64,000 nucleotides of DNA from Synaphobranchus kaupii. Its lineage: Eukaryota; Chordata; Actinopteri; Anguilliformes; Synaphobranchidae. The stretch is taken from contig CM056381.1 in NCBI GenBank assembly GCA_029718625.1, positions 51,764,157 through 51,828,156 of the forward strand, written 5' to 3'. Every line of letters begins with the position of its first letter. Within the stretch, counting starts at the first letter, position 1. Below the pieces are notes generated by a model. The model had not been told where the DNA came from. It worked only from the letters and a program-made list of their open reading frames with translations, and did not search any database. A program made the position numbers and the translations under genes. Positions 46,301 to 56,353 of this stretch are shown in pieces.

Positions 46301-49300
46301 TAGTAAGCCATTTCTGAAAGATGCAGTTTAAATCTTTCCTGTCTATAGCTGACGACTGCTAGAAAATGTATACCTTTCTTGAATGCTCAAAAAATACTGC
46401 CGGCTGTTCATGTCATAAAGAACGTAGCCTGTGTGTCCATTATCAGGAGGCTGAAACCTATTAACCAAAGAAAGTGTAGGATACTCGGGCCTAACTGAGT
46501 TCATTGCCAGCTAGGGCTGGGTCTTGCCATGCCATAAATCACTATGTCAGTGAGGGGACATTGAAAGGTGATCAGCCATCTGCAGGCATGAAGACAGCTC
46601 CTTTCTTTTGTTTTTGCCCGTACGCAGAGCGGGCGAGCCTAAACGCCTGAATGTGGGTAACTGACTGGCTGCCTGTTCCTCGTTGTTGAAAAGCGCATGC
46701 GCAAATTGCGAGTGTTGAAAACTGCACGCGTAACATTTCGAGTAATTACGGTAAAAAGTTTGCTGTCTAACCCTGCTTGCGTTTATGGTGGGAGGTTGGA
46801 TATCGGAGGTGGTTCATTACTGACATCAGTGTGTTCGAGCTGCACAACTGGGGACTTGGTGTCATGAACACCCTTCACAGTAAAGTTTTGGCTTTACTAG
46901 CAAACATAGCTAAAACAGCAAAAACATTGTTTTAACTTTTAATTGTATATGTTTGTCATTCAGTAGCCAAACGAAAAGTAAGCAGAACTATTGCTTCCAA
47001 GCAGATTATTTTTTGACTTGTGGTCCTGGTGTTGTGCCGTTTTTTTTGTTTTGTTTTTTTTTTAAACCAGGGAGTGCCCTAAAAAAATCAACCACAGTCA
47101 AAAAAACATTTAAAAAAAAGATTATAGCCTAGTTAAGCGCGTAAGCATAATATTTCTGATGTTTTTGTTTGTTATTGCATAGAAAACACAACCTTCAATG
47201 CTTAACGTTAACTCTTTTCAAAACAATATTTAATTTTGCCGTATGTAGCCTATGCATTGTCACGTTTTACGTCCTATGTTCATTGAATGCATCTGGCAAA
47301 TAACTAAAAATTATTGATTACAGTCGTGGCTCATGTTTTCAAGTACAACAGCTCAGACATAAACACGCAAGCTGCCTTACGTTCAAAACCTTTTTTTCCA
47401 CATCACTCTTGCTGGCTATGACTGAGAAATAACGTAATTTCAAACTGTTTACGTGCATTTGGTGTCTTTTACCGAAGCAATTCATATGTTTTAGGCTATT
47501 ACTATTTATTAGGCTACATATTTCATGTAATACAGCGTCCAATAAATTGGTACTTTCCATTTTCTGTGCAAAAACAAGCTCGGAGGTCTGCTAGTTCAAC
47601 AGATCGGCGATTGCATTTCGTTTAAATTCGATGTGCGTAACATCCATGACATAATTCAAATGAAAATGCAAAAGGCCACTTTGCGTTTTGAACATCGAAT
47701 GTAAACGAAATGCAATAACCGATTAGCATTTTCATTTGAATTTTGGCGTGGATATGCTTCCATACAGAACAATATCCGCCGTGCCTTGTCAGCCCACTGG
47801 ATACAGGCGTCCAGGCTGAGCTAGGCTTGTCTAGTCTTGTTCCATTATTGACGTAGCTCTGCCATACACTAGATTTTGATGAGATTACACATCTTGCTCC
47901 ACCTGTAAGATGGTGGGGACCATCACCTTATCTGAGCACAAGATCACCAATCCCTTATCTGAGTAGGCTACAAAATGATAATGGATTTTAGATTTGTGAT
48001 GTTTGCCTACAGAGTTTTTGCACCTTAGTTTTATGTATTTAGTATTTATGATTTTACTGTAACGGCAAAAGTAATTCAGTGTTTTTATGACCGTTTTAAA
48101 AACTGCAATAATGTTGACTGTTAGCGCATGCCATTGTATTGTAACTAATACGATGGTATAATGCTCTGCCAGTAAGGTGCCTCTGATGTCTCTTCCTCCC
48201 TCTCTATCTATTCCTCTCTCTCTCCTTGAATGCCCCTCCATCCTCTTTATCTCTCTCCCTTCAGGACCTGATCCACTCTCACCCTCCCAGCCATATTCTG
48301 TCTGCGTTGCAGCACCAGGCCTCCCGGCTGCAGGGCTCATTGCAGGAAAAGATTTCCACTCTGGATGTGGAGCAAGAGGTGGCTGCTCTCCGGTAATTTC
48401 ACTTTGTTGTGCTTTGCCCTGTGTATTTAGCAAGCGCCCCTTTATTGACTTTAGTAAGGCCATTTCCCCATGCTGTACTGGGAGTGCCCAGACTTCTCAG
48501 ATAGTTAATCGGGTATGTCATCATAATACCACGTGCATATGTTTAAGAGCATGCAACAAACCAAAACGTATGCAGTGTCTATGACGATTCCCATTTTTGC
48601 TGAATAAATTTAAATTATGGAACTTTTTAGTTGTGAGTTGGAGTATGTAACCCAATGTAAAACTAGACACATTTTTTATCACTTTGCAAGAATTTAGATG
48701 GCACACGGACAGGTGTGCTTTGCTACAGACTGTTTTGCGTCCGTTATTCCGCCAGCCGTAAAAGGTTAAAACAGAAGAACCATTCTTTAATTCAGCAAGG
48801 ACCTTTCCATCCTGCTCTCTGTGATATACACTTATCTGTATCTAGTGTCTACAATAATATATATATCCATGGAAATGTCAAATTCATTTTAAGATGACAC
48901 TGTTTGTGTCTCTGGTGTAGCTTTGCTTTTTTTTTTCAATGTGCAATGTACCAGATTTCGTTATGAGAACAAACACCTTCAAGACATCTCCAGGGAAGAG
49001 GAGGAGCTGCCTTCAGTCAAGTCACTTTTACAGGTATTGGTGTATATTAATACATAGTGTTTTTCTAATGGATTGGAATGAGTGTTTTAGCTCTCTGCTA
49101 CAGTTAGTATTTTTTCGACACATTTTCACTCCGTCACAAATGTTGTAGCTGTGTGCTGGACTGTGCTTTATTTGTGTGCTCGAGTGAGTGCCTTTCAGCC
49201 CTTAATCTCCTTGCAGAGGGGCTGGGAGGAGGTGGAACAGGCTCTGGTACAGCTGGCACAGATTCAAACCCAGGTTCAACAGCAGCAGATCCAGCTGAAC

Positions 49301-52300
49301 GCCCACCGGAAGGAAGTGCAGCTGGAACTGCTGGGGACTGATGCCCAGATTGAGCCCCTGGCGAGGTATATTTGCTTTCTGAAATAATAAGGGATACAGG
49401 CAGCTGCAGTCAATGTGTCCCAAAGGAACTTCTCATTCAGTTAAATAAGCAGCCATTTTGAAATCAGCCTGAATATAGTTTGTTCTGTCAAGTTTTGCTG
49501 AAACTGAAGAACCCCTATGAATATAAAATCTACATTTATGGTCATAGGGACTCTTGGGTAATTTTTAGTGATTTCAAGCTAGTGTTTATTAGGGGTATAA
49601 CAGTACACAAAAGTCATGGTTCGGTACGTACCTCGGTTTTGAAGTCATGGTTCGGTTGTTTTTGGTACAGCGGAAAAAAGAAATGCAAAACATAAAATTG
49701 CTTTTCATTTATTATGATGTTATAAACTTGTAAACAGTGGCTAATTGGCCATCATTTTCTGAACAAAGGAAGGCACATATCAATCTTTCTTAAAAGCTAT
49801 GCCGTTTGTTATTGCTTTTGCCTGGTCTGAATTAGTGGAGGCAGCTTAAATGCCATGGAGAGCTGGGTTTGCACTCCACTCTGTTTTTCCTTACCAGTTC
49901 GCCATACTGACGAGCCTGGGCTGTGCTAACCCTGCATCTGTTTATTTTTATTATTTTTATTTATTTTTAAAAATTATTTTATAATTTGGCCCTTCAACAC
50001 GGGGGCTGTCTATATCCAATTCCCACCCCAATTTAGAATGTCCAATTATCTCCCTAAACCTTGTTCATGAAACAACCCCACTGCACTGGACACACGGGCC
50101 CTGCATTCATTTATAGTCGGAGGTCTAATGTGGGAAATGCGTCATTACCGGCATCTCTGCGTTCATGTTGCACAATTGGCGTCATGCAAGCGCTTCGTAG
50201 GGAAGTTTTCGCTTTGCTAGCAAATATAGCTAAAACAGCTAACAACTATAACAATACTGTTTTAACTTTTCATTTGTTTTTCATTCTGTATCGGTCTGTT
50301 GGCTGAAGCTGAAGTGTTTTAAAAGCTAAAATTGTCTAAGTCATGTTTGTTTACTGTTCACAATGTGGGTGGTGGTGTGAGCTGCCATGATGAAGTGATG
50401 TCAAGTTCTTCCTAGTTCTTCCCGATCCATGATTTCTTAGTGGCGTTTTATTACATTTTCCCTAGTCAGATATCGGGATTCCTAGTTGGAAATGGGGGGG
50501 AAAAACACGAATGCAGCAGTGCTCATGGCTGAATTTAAGTTCCACACAAAAAAAAAAGTTCTGCACGTGCGTGGTTAAAGCTAGACTATTCATTCAGCTC
50601 ACAACGCACACCAAACCGAAAGCCATGTACCGAACGGTTCGGTACGAATGCATGTACCATTACACCCCTAGTGTTTATACACCAGGGATACAGGGAAAGC
50701 TTACTACAACCCTGTGATTATTTCATTTGTATGAGCTAGGAAAGTGATTTCTGTGTTGATTAATGTGTCCCTTTACGGTACAAGTGTCAAACTCCAGGGC
50801 TGTGTTTGGATCTGAAATTTATGCTTTCTTACCTTCCCTTGCTTCAAAGCGGAATCCTCAAAATGCCAGCATGAAATATGGCAGCCACAATTATATTCTC
50901 TCACTCCCTTGTTTAAACTCCCTTCCACCAAGGGTATAAAATGCAAGCTTCCAGCAAGAAGGGAATCCCATCATTGCAAATCAATGCTCTACACGGAAAA
51001 AGTGGGCGAGCACGTTGGTAGCACTTTGGTAGCACTTCCTATATCGGTTGCGAGTGCAGTTCAGTTCCGTTTTGGTTTGTTTCTCGTCTATCCACCCTTG
51101 CAGAGCACTTGTTAAATTTGCTTGCGTTACGTTACAAATTTCGTCAGAGGTCAGCTCACTCGACGAAAGCGAGCAAGGGAAGGGAATGTGTTAAATTGGA
51201 TCCCAATGCAACCCAGTACTGGAGGGCCGCAGTGTCTGCTGGTTTTCTGTGTGTTTCAGCACCAGTGATTAATTTAAGTCAATGATTGGCTAAAGAGTCC
51301 ACACACCTTGTTCTCAAGGCCTTAATCAGCTGCTGATTGAAAGGAGACCGGAAATACCTGCAGAAACTGGTACTGGAGTTTGAATCACCTGCTTTAGGGC
51401 AACCTCAAACCTGTGTCCCTGAGAGCATTTTCTAAGCTTATTGTACAGTGGAGAGGATGTGATTGACCAGTGAATACAGACACTTGAGACTTATTGGGAC
51501 AGGAAGCTTTCATGTTTGGCCATAAGAGATACTCTTCCAGAATAGGAAAAAAGATAATTATTCAATGAAAGGCACAATTGTATCACTCATTTTCAGTTAA
51601 ATGTGATTATTTGTTTCATCCCTCTCCTTGGCTGTCTTCCTGGTCTGAATTGCCTTGTAAGTCTACGCTGGTTCACTCCTGTACTTGAGCGCTGTAAAAT
51701 CTTTAGGATGCACTTGCAGTCGGCGGCTGTAGCTGGTTCTTATACAAATGTCAGGATATGATTGAGCTAATTAAATACTTCAGAGCAGAAGTTGGCACAA
51801 AATCCAGAAACGGATCAGGCCTGGTCTAGAGTCATCCCTCCCTCTCCCTCTCTCCTTAACACTTGCGCAGGGCAGTGTTTGAGCTGGAGCTGCAGTGTGT
51901 GATCCAGGCTGCTCTGAAGGACAGCATACGGGAGCAGTGTGTGCAGCTGGGGCAGCAGGCCAAGGACAGACAGGAGGCACTGCGCAACCTGCACAGCCAG
52001 TGGCAAAGCATCATGGACTTCCGGGAGCTTGTGGTGAGCGAGAGACCAGTCACGATTTGGAGAGTACACACACCAGGTTCCTCCTTAAAGGCCATAGTCA
52101 CCAAAAAAAGTCTGCAGTGTCTGCGCGGACCTAATTGACATCATAGGAAGTCATCCACCTAGGCAGTCCACACAGCAGTTGTTTTTTGTGTCCGCACAGA
52201 CGTGTCATTTCACCTACAAGCGTACTTTCATCGTACCGTAATCATCTTCCATGAACGACGCCATTGTTGTTTGCAAATGGTGTCTACAAAGGGGGGGGTT

Positions 52301-55300
52301 GATACGCTTTGAGTATGCTTCGAGCATGCTTGACTATGAAAGGAAAAAGCCTGCGTACGTGTCTGCTCCCTGTTTTCAACACTGTAAACACCTTACCTCA
52401 GTTTGGGAGTTCCAGTCAAAAGTGAACTACGAATTTTGTTAGGAACTGGTTAAGAACTTGGGCTGCACGATATGGGCAAAATGTGCGATGAATATGTTGG
52501 ATATTGCGATAACGTTATGAAATGCGATAAGACAAATATTTAATATGTACCATTTTGATGTGCCACTAATACCCTGAAAAGCAAAAGCCTATAAAATTAA
52601 ATGTTATTTTAAAAGAACATATTGAACAACCATTGGAATCAGTGCAATCTTCTTTTGGTTATTTTTACTTATTTAAAATTTTTAAAGTGCATCAGTCCAA
52701 TCTCTCCTCAATTGAACTAACGTGATTACCTATATGAAGAGCCGTCGTAGTAGCCTACCAAAGAATTCCGCTTCCACATTCCATGTTCTTGAGGGGATCT
52801 GCCTGTCTGGTAGTCTAGCGTTTAATAACTTCTTCAATAGGCTCGATCGCCGCCTTTGCCAACAGTATGAACTGGCATCATATCCTTTAGCCATAGTAGG
52901 CTATGTTCGGCGAAGGAGTTACTGTTGTCTCTGTGGTAACTCCCGACTATTTAATTACTTTTGTGGTAACACGGTGGTGCGGGTTAAATTATTGAGATTG
53001 TAGTGTAGAAATAAATTTTAAATCTACTTTTGTTAAAAAACGATGTGAACGGAAAAAAGAAGTGGGTCTGTCCCACAAACCAAGCGGGGGGAAACGGGTA
53101 TAATACGTTCTAACATGAAATGCTGGATGAAGACGGTATTTCAAATATTTGAGGATGTCGGACATCCGGTTCAATGACCTTCATCCGTCCCTACATCACA
53201 CATACAATACACTTTAGTCAGGTGGTGTAACTGGAGGCAGTCCAATCCCAGAGGAAAGTCATGACCCCCGAAAGCGATGGCGGGTTGTTTGAACAGATTT
53301 TGAGGTGGATGTTGGCTATCCACCTCAAATGTTTTTTTTGTTTCTTGCTATTGGACCTCGGCTAGGGAGAGTGGTGGTGTTTTGGCTCCACTTCTCCTTG
53401 TTTTTCTTATGTTTTGGGGATTGGCGAGTAAATCTTTTCTCTCAAGGGGAAACATACACTTGAAGTGTCGAAAATAAACAAAAGCAATGACAACATGGAG
53501 CACAAAGACGGATTACGCCAACATTTGGAGCGGGCGCGTCGCTGGCCTCTTGCTTCAGGTTTAGGAACCTCGTTTTTTACTCAACACTTGTGCTGCACAT
53601 TTCAGACTTGCATTCATCCATCAGTACTACTGCTCGCTTTCGCCCCTACCAGAGAACCTAGGGTTAGGTTTAAGTAGGGCTTGGGTCGTAACATGGTAAC
53701 ATAGTGATGGTTTAACACTGCTCTGGTCCTGCTAAACGTGTGGTTTTCAGTGTGATGTGACCTATAGCACAGCCGTTTCCACCATGGCTGGTGGGCCCAC
53801 ATCATGGTGCATTACCTAGGGGAGAAAGGTAGATTTCTCTCCCTGCCTCATCCCACAAGAGCAGCCCCCATGGTCCATCCAGCACCTATAGTCTATGTGC
53901 TCCAGCTGCCCATGAATTGTACCATGATGCCGCAACTGTGCGGCATAACATCAAGGATCGCAAACGGCTGCCTGCTCTGGAGATGGACGGCTCCCGCATT
54001 TATGTGTGCAAACCGCTCAGAAAGGCCCATTTGATGTTGTTTCTTTTGTCTTGTCAGAACGGCTCACTGTCACTAGATCCTCGGACGAGTACCGTGCATT
54101 CTCCCATCTGCTCTGGGGTCTCCCAAAGTTCACACTCTCCTGTCCAGCAGAACATTGTGTCTGTCGTAGCATTGTTTTGTTTTTTTTTGTTTGTTTTGCA
54201 GGGTAACAAGCAGGAGCAAATCCGTGGGCTAATCAAGGCGAACTCGAATGCCAAGAGTGAGCTTTCACGTTTTCACAATGAGGTACCTCACACAGAGCGA
54301 AATAAAATGGCTGCCGCATGGCTGTCTGACATTCTGCCTTAATATCCTGCTGAGACCAAGCAGAAAATCTTTTTTTATTTTTTTATACAAGTGTCTTGGA
54401 TGACTAAAACATGTTGCAGTGAAAATGCTTTAAAAAATACAATTTTATTTGTATGTCCCTTCCAGTGTAGCATACAGCATAGTAGAATATGGTTCTTGAG
54501 ACTTATGTCCTATAGGGGACAAAAATTAATTCTTAGGAGGTTATGTTCCTGTATGTGACATGCTTCTCCTAATAAAATTGCATTGTACTGTCACAGTTTC
54601 CTTTCCTGTTCCAGGTTTATTTGGCTAAATTCGTGCTTTTGAAATGACGGCAGCTCTTCATTTGTCTCATTTTGCTTTCAGACACTTCTTTCTCTGCAGT
54701 TTTCTGCCAGTTTATGTCAGTCAGTCAGGTGAAATTCTGCTGATAGTGACTGGTGTGAATGCCAGATAGCATGGATATGTTGGCATTCATTGGCTGGGCC
54801 GTTTTGCTCTTCAATGTGCACTTTCATTCATGTTTACTTTCCCTCCTCATTTCATCCCTTCGCTGTTCCCTCTACATTCTCGACTGGGCGCCCCTGCCTC
54901 TGCATCTCCCCCACACTCTCCCGCTGGTCACCCCTGCTGCCCCCAGATTAGGCAGTTTGCACAGAGGGAACTAGGGCCGCAGTGCGGGGCGGCAGCAGAG
55001 GCGGCGTCAGCACTCCGCAACACCGTGTCCCAGGAGGTCAGACTGATGGGGTCCATGTCACTGGCTGCCCTGAATCGCAGAGTTATCAAAGGGTATGTAA
55101 GAAACAGGAGAGGCGATTGAGAATGAATGTGCCCTGTTAATAGTTCCCTCTTTGTGTGGTTCAAACTCAAAAGTCTTTTGTGGGTTGTTTCTCTGTTCCC
55201 CAACAAATGCAGAACAGGATGTGTCCTCCGTAATCTTATTCCTGAGTGAGTAACCTATTCCTGCATTCTGTGTGTTTGCCTCAGTGTACAGCGAGTCCCC

Positions 55301-56177
55301 GTTGAATGGCTCTCCACCTACCGCCTGCGCTCCCCGACGTTCCACAACCTGTGTCAGAACCTGGCCTTTCCCTTGTACAAAGTGAGCGAGCACACACGCG
55401 CGCGCGCGCACACACACACTGTGTCAGAGCTGCGACTTCCTGGTGTACTAACGTGTCGTGTTCTCGTTTTTGACCATTTTGCTCCTCTCAGGCACCAGAG
55501 CAACTGACTGCGCAGACAGTGTCCCAGCAGGTAGAGCTGCATTTCCTGCGTCGGCTGCTGCAGCTGCACAGTCTGTCACAGAGCAGCCTGCAAGGCCAGA
55601 GGGCGCTGCTGCCTGCCCCGGAACAGAAGGGTACAAATGGCTCTAACGCAAAAACACAGAACTGCAACTGTACCTCACCACACGCTCAGCCGCTACACTG
55701 ACTGCTGTTTTTTTAAATTGGCACTTCCCATAAATAAGAAGAACCACCTCGCTGTTTGTTTTGCTGTATGTCTTGTCAAGCTCCTACGCTAATCCTTACC
55801 GTACTGTTCTGCTGTGCTAGCTCTCTTACAGAATGTGCGTGAGGTGGACGAAGAGCTGCTGCAGTCTTTGCTGCCCCGGGTGAGAGAGCTGAAACGGCGC
55901 ACTTCCCAGGGTCTGCTGTATGGGGCTCAGGCTAAGAGCACCATCTCCCACTGGTGAGCATCATACATGGGCTCAAACACAAGCCCGGAGCTACACAGCA
56001 TGTACTCAGTACATATTCTCTACCACCAGCACCCCATGGCTGTGTGATAATCCGTTTAAGATGTTGCATAATTTATTGTACATGCAGCATGCATTTTTGT
56101 ACTTGCACTCGTAGTTGTACTTAGTACTTGTGTTGTTACACTTTGTATTCTCTGTTCGGCAGAGTGAGATGTCCTTG

Positions 56178-56211
<34 letters not shown>

Positions 56212-56353
56212 TTCATATCTCTCTGTCTCCTTCCTTTCTCTGTGCAGGTGGGAGCAGCCTGCTCAGTTTGCTCTGCCAGAGGTGCAGAAGGGGGGGCTGA
56301 CTCTGCAGAAGTGGCTGCAGAGATGGAGACTAGCAGCCAAGGCCCTGGAATGA
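37263..56353 (+). CDS. haus5: haus5: HAUS augmin-like complex subunit 5 (19 coding exons)
   Basis: HAUS5 is one of the eight augmin subunits, which recruit gamma-tubulin to existing spindle microtubules for branching nucleation and support centrosome integrity. The spliced frame is 1,974 nt (657 codons plus stop; human HAUS5 is 633 aa), all phases fit, and the product is mainly helical/coiled coil. Matching landmarks: [20 protein letters not shown] near the N terminus, [18 protein letters not shown] then [17 protein letters not shown], and the C-terminal [14 protein letters not shown]...[13 protein letters not shown]. Coding exons: 37263-37360, 38800-38862, 39008-39040, 39284-39308, 40559-40691, 42362-42521, 42628-42715, 42916-43013, 44630-44684, 48265-48392, 48955-49033, 49217-49365, 51871-52033, 54202-54282, 54947-55092, 55285-55381, 55492-55630, 55821-55953 and 56248-56353. 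The start was chosen from alignment to the family. Confidence 0.93.
38800..38862 (+). CDS. haus5: haus5 coding exon 2
   Basis: It encodes [20 protein letters not shown] then Q, matching the human LCLGQGADIWAYI segment. The acceptor GTGTGTAAG is pyrimidine-poor; the donor is GTGAGT. Confidence 0.9.
39008..39040 (+). CDS. haus5: haus5 coding exon 3 (33 nt)
   Basis: A very short exon encoding [11 protein letters not shown] and part of W. The acceptor is CTCTTGCAG; the donor GTATCC reuses the G of TGG. Human has the same RGNLLW motif. Confidence 0.85.
39284..39308 (+). CDS. haus5: haus5 coding exon 4 (25 nt)
   Basis: It encodes the end of W, then FKMLQDKE. Placed because its phases link exons 3 and 5 exactly, with acceptor TCCTTCAG and donor GTGAGA. 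Confidence 0.8.
39380..40550 (+). repeat. 31-bp minisatellite in haus5 intron 4
   Basis: The unit is about TGTTTGTGTGGATGCGGTAC plus TAGGTGGTATG. A regular block of about 16 copies fills 40060-40550. Degenerate copies lie at 39380-39540 and 39900-40060, separated by about 340 bp of unrelated sequence. The array stops about 14 nt before the exon 5 acceptor. Confidence 0.92.
40559..40691 (+). CDS. haus5: haus5 coding exon 5
   Basis: It encodes [20 protein letters not shown] and on to ETQLAAD, a coiled-coil segment. The acceptor TTCTGTTCGTACAG lies directly after the minisatellite. It ends in phase 1 at GTGAGC. Confidence 0.92.
40718..40782. repeat. V-SINE-type core fragment
   Basis: TTACATTACATTACAATCAT then TTGGCAGACG...ATCCAAAGCGACGTACA is the inverse of the conserved V-SINE tail segment; no tRNA-like head is attached. 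Confidence 0.55.
41000..41542 (+). mobile_element. Deleted Tc1-like transposon
   Basis: The ends CACTGCCTGGCCAAAAAAAA and ...TTGTCCAGGCAGTG are flanked by TA. The remaining transposase piece reads [34 protein letters not shown], then [15 protein letters not shown] after a frame change. The 5' half of the gene is deleted. It lies in haus5 intron 5. Confidence 0.88.
41583..42206 (-). mobile_element. Non-autonomous hAT-like element, copy A
   Basis: It begins TAGACATTTGCC and ends ATTATTGTCCCATCCCT, with a perfect 8-bp duplication GTGTATGC (41575-41582, 42207-42214). It is the inverted counterpart of 45228-46038. Confidence 0.82.
42274..42375 (+). repeat. Short tandem array spanning the haus5 exon 6 acceptor
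   Basis: About four degenerate units of 23-30 bp resembling TTTTACAGAGCAGCTGGTG. The last unit contains the exon 6 acceptor, and the one before holds a second in-frame TTTTACAG 24 nt upstream (acceptor giving a start at 42338). Confidence 0.7.
42362..42521 (+). CDS. haus5: haus5 coding exon 6
   Basis: It encodes [20 protein letters not shown] through ALGQLCR. The acceptor is TGTTCTTACAG; the donor GTTGGG is weak. Using the upstream acceptor (start 42338) would add 8 in-frame residues. Confidence 0.87.
42628..42715 (+). CDS. haus5: haus5 coding exon 7
   Basis: It encodes [20 protein letters not shown] through PQVL, aligning with the human KAKVDVTFGS segment. The donor is GTAAGT, phase 0. Confidence 0.9.
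42916..43013 (+). CDS. haus5: haus5 coding exon 8
   Basis: It encodes [20 protein letters not shown] through TTGKQK. The acceptor is TCTCCTCTCAG and the donor GTGAGT, phase 2. Confidence 0.92.
43340..44020. repeat. Possible foldback element in haus5 intron 8
   Basis: ACTAGTATTACCTGAGGACC at about 43348 is the near inverse of 43985-44010, and related motifs (GGACTAATATTACCAGATGA) recur between them. Exact ends and duplication are not resolved. Confidence 0.45.
44296..44440 (+). mobile_element. tRNA-derived SINE
   Basis: The head GCACCGCGCTGGTGCAGCGG and B box GGGGTTCGATCCCC are followed by GCCAGATCCGAGTATGGCTG and GGCAATTGGCGGC. Same family as the split copy at 4590-8219. It lies in haus5 intron 8. 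Confidence 0.75.
44630..44684 (+). CDS. haus5: haus5 coding exon 9
   Basis: It encodes [19 protein letters not shown], aligning with human YQQWLSSVE. The acceptor is TATCCCCAG and the donor GTAAGA; it restores phase 0. Confidence 0.9.
45143..45190. repeat. Perfect 16-bp inverted repeat
   Basis: GCAAGAGTATGGATCA at 45143-45158 pairs with its exact inverse at 45175-45190 across a 16-nt spacer that itself contains ATAAATGATCAATAAA. Confidence 0.8.
45228..46038 (+). mobile_element. Non-autonomous hAT-like element, copy B
   Basis: It starts AGGGATGGGACAATATTCGA and ends ATATCGGCACATGTCTA. The interior shares the stretch around GGTCAACCACCTATAAAACT and TTATTCTCTGACACT with copy A. The flanking duplication is imperfect. 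Confidence 0.72.
46600..47000. repeat. Repeat related to the extra block of the hAT copy at 49590
   Basis: The stretch from about 46770 (CTAACCCTGCTTGCGTTTAT) to TTAGCAAACATAGCTAAAAC-type sequence near 46900-46990 is homologous to 49925-50300. No ends are visible. Confidence 0.55.
47580..47780. repeat. A/T-rich inverted repeat region
   Basis: ATTGCATTTCGTTTAAATTC near 47611 and its inverse GTAAACGAAATGCAATAACC near 47702 enclose several CATTTTCATTTGAATT-type motifs. A small foldback element is likely; the family is unknown. Confidence 0.45.
48265..48392 (+). CDS. haus5: haus5 coding exon 10
   Basis: It encodes [20 protein letters not shown] through EVAAL, aligning with human NHPPGHVLAALEHLA. 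The acceptor is CCCTTCAG; it ends in phase 2 at GTAATT. Confidence 0.93.
48955..49033 (+). CDS. haus5: haus5 coding exon 11
   Basis: It encodes [20 protein letters not shown] then SVKSLLQ. The acceptor is a T-rich tract ending TGTACCAG; the donor is GTATTG, phase 0. Confidence 0.88.
49217..49365 (+). CDS. haus5: haus5 coding exon 12
   Basis: It encodes [20 protein letters not shown] through QIEPLA, a Gln-rich coiled coil aligning with human EGWRTVGVLVSQRS. The acceptor is CTCCTTGCAG and the donor GTATAT. Confidence 0.93.
49590..50670. mobile_element. Non-autonomous hAT-type element, copy 2
   Basis: The ends are TAGGGGTATAACAGTACAC and ...ACCATTACACCCCTA, with a perfect 8-bp duplication GTGTTTAT (49582-49589, 50671-50678). 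It is longer than copy 1 (25329-26066) by a block at about 49910-50335. It lies in haus5 intron 12. Confidence 0.9.
50785..51395. mobile_element. Repeat with GTGTCAAACTCCAG ends
   Basis: The left end GTGTCAAACTCCAGGGCTG and right end ACTGGTACTGGAGTTTGAATC are inversely related. A second CAGTACTGGAGGGCCGCAGT boundary at 51210 suggests that 50805-51205 is an insertion within the element. Confidence 0.5.
51871..52033 (+). CDS. haus5: haus5 coding exon 13
   Basis: It encodes [20 protein letters not shown] through DFRELV. The acceptor is CACTTGCGCAG; the donor GTGAGC is preceded by GTG. Phase 0. Confidence 0.93.
52455..53220. repeat. hAT-like fragment (GGGCTGCACGATAT start), right end not found
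   Basis: TTGGGCTGCACGATATGGGC is a frequent hAT terminal sequence in fish, and GCGATAA motifs follow. No matching inverse end or duplication is visible in intron 13. Confidence 0.4.
53780..54060 (+). other. Unidentified ORF-like segment in haus5 intron 13
   Basis: One frame reads [20 protein letters not shown] then KPLRKAH, less biased than its surroundings. I do not recognise it; it may be retroelement debris. Confidence 0.2.
54202..54282 (+). CDS. haus5: haus5 coding exon 14
   Basis: It encodes [20 protein letters not shown] through FHNE, matching human QEQVRLLIKGNSASKTRL. The acceptor has a long T tract ending TTTTGCAG; the donor is GTACCT. Confidence 0.94.
54947..55092 (+). CDS. haus5: haus5 coding exon 15
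   Basis: It encodes [20 protein letters not shown] through NRRVIK. The acceptor is CTGCTGCCCCCAG and the donor GTATGT, phase 2. Confidence 0.9.
55285..55381 (+). CDS. haus5: haus5 coding exon 16
   Basis: It encodes [20 protein letters not shown] through FPLYK. The acceptor is TTTGCCTCAG and the donor GTGAGC, phase 0. A CA/CG dinucleotide run follows at 55392-55420. Confidence 0.9.
55392..55420. repeat. (CA)n/(CG)n microsatellite
   Basis: An alternating CACACGCGCGCG run followed by CACACACA in haus5 intron 16. Alternating purine-pyrimidine sequence of this kind is Z-DNA prone. Confidence 0.85.
55492..55630 (+). CDS. haus5: haus5 coding exon 17
   Basis: It encodes [20 protein letters not shown] through PAPEQK. 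The acceptor is CTCCTCTCAG; the donor GTACAA leaves phase 1. Confidence 0.88.
55821..55953 (+). CDS. haus5: haus5 coding exon 18
   Basis: It encodes [20 protein letters not shown] through STISHW. The acceptor GCTGTGCTAG at 55820 was chosen over the TCTTACAG 12 nt downstream because only it keeps phase 1 open. Confidence 0.85.
56181..56210. repeat. (CT)n microsatellite
   Basis: A pure CT dinucleotide run of about 30 nt in haus5 intron 18, part of the pyrimidine-rich tract before exon 19. Confidence 0.9.
56248..56353 (+). CDS. haus5: haus5 coding exon 19 (stop)
   Basis: It encodes [20 protein letters not shown] then [14 protein letters not shown] and TGA, closely matching the human C terminus (WWEQPGQAAL...WRLRW). 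The acceptor is TCTGTGCAG. Confidence 0.94.

Noticed and set aside
47885..48584. 192-codon minus-strand and 135-codon plus-strand ORFs
   Set aside because: They overlap haus5 exon 10 and its pyrimidine-rich intron in wrong frames; low-complexity composition.
55810..55833. TCTTACAG as the haus5 exon 18 acceptor
   Set aside because: Its phase does not match exon 17 and would give an immediate stop; the GCTGTGCTAG acceptor keeps the frame.
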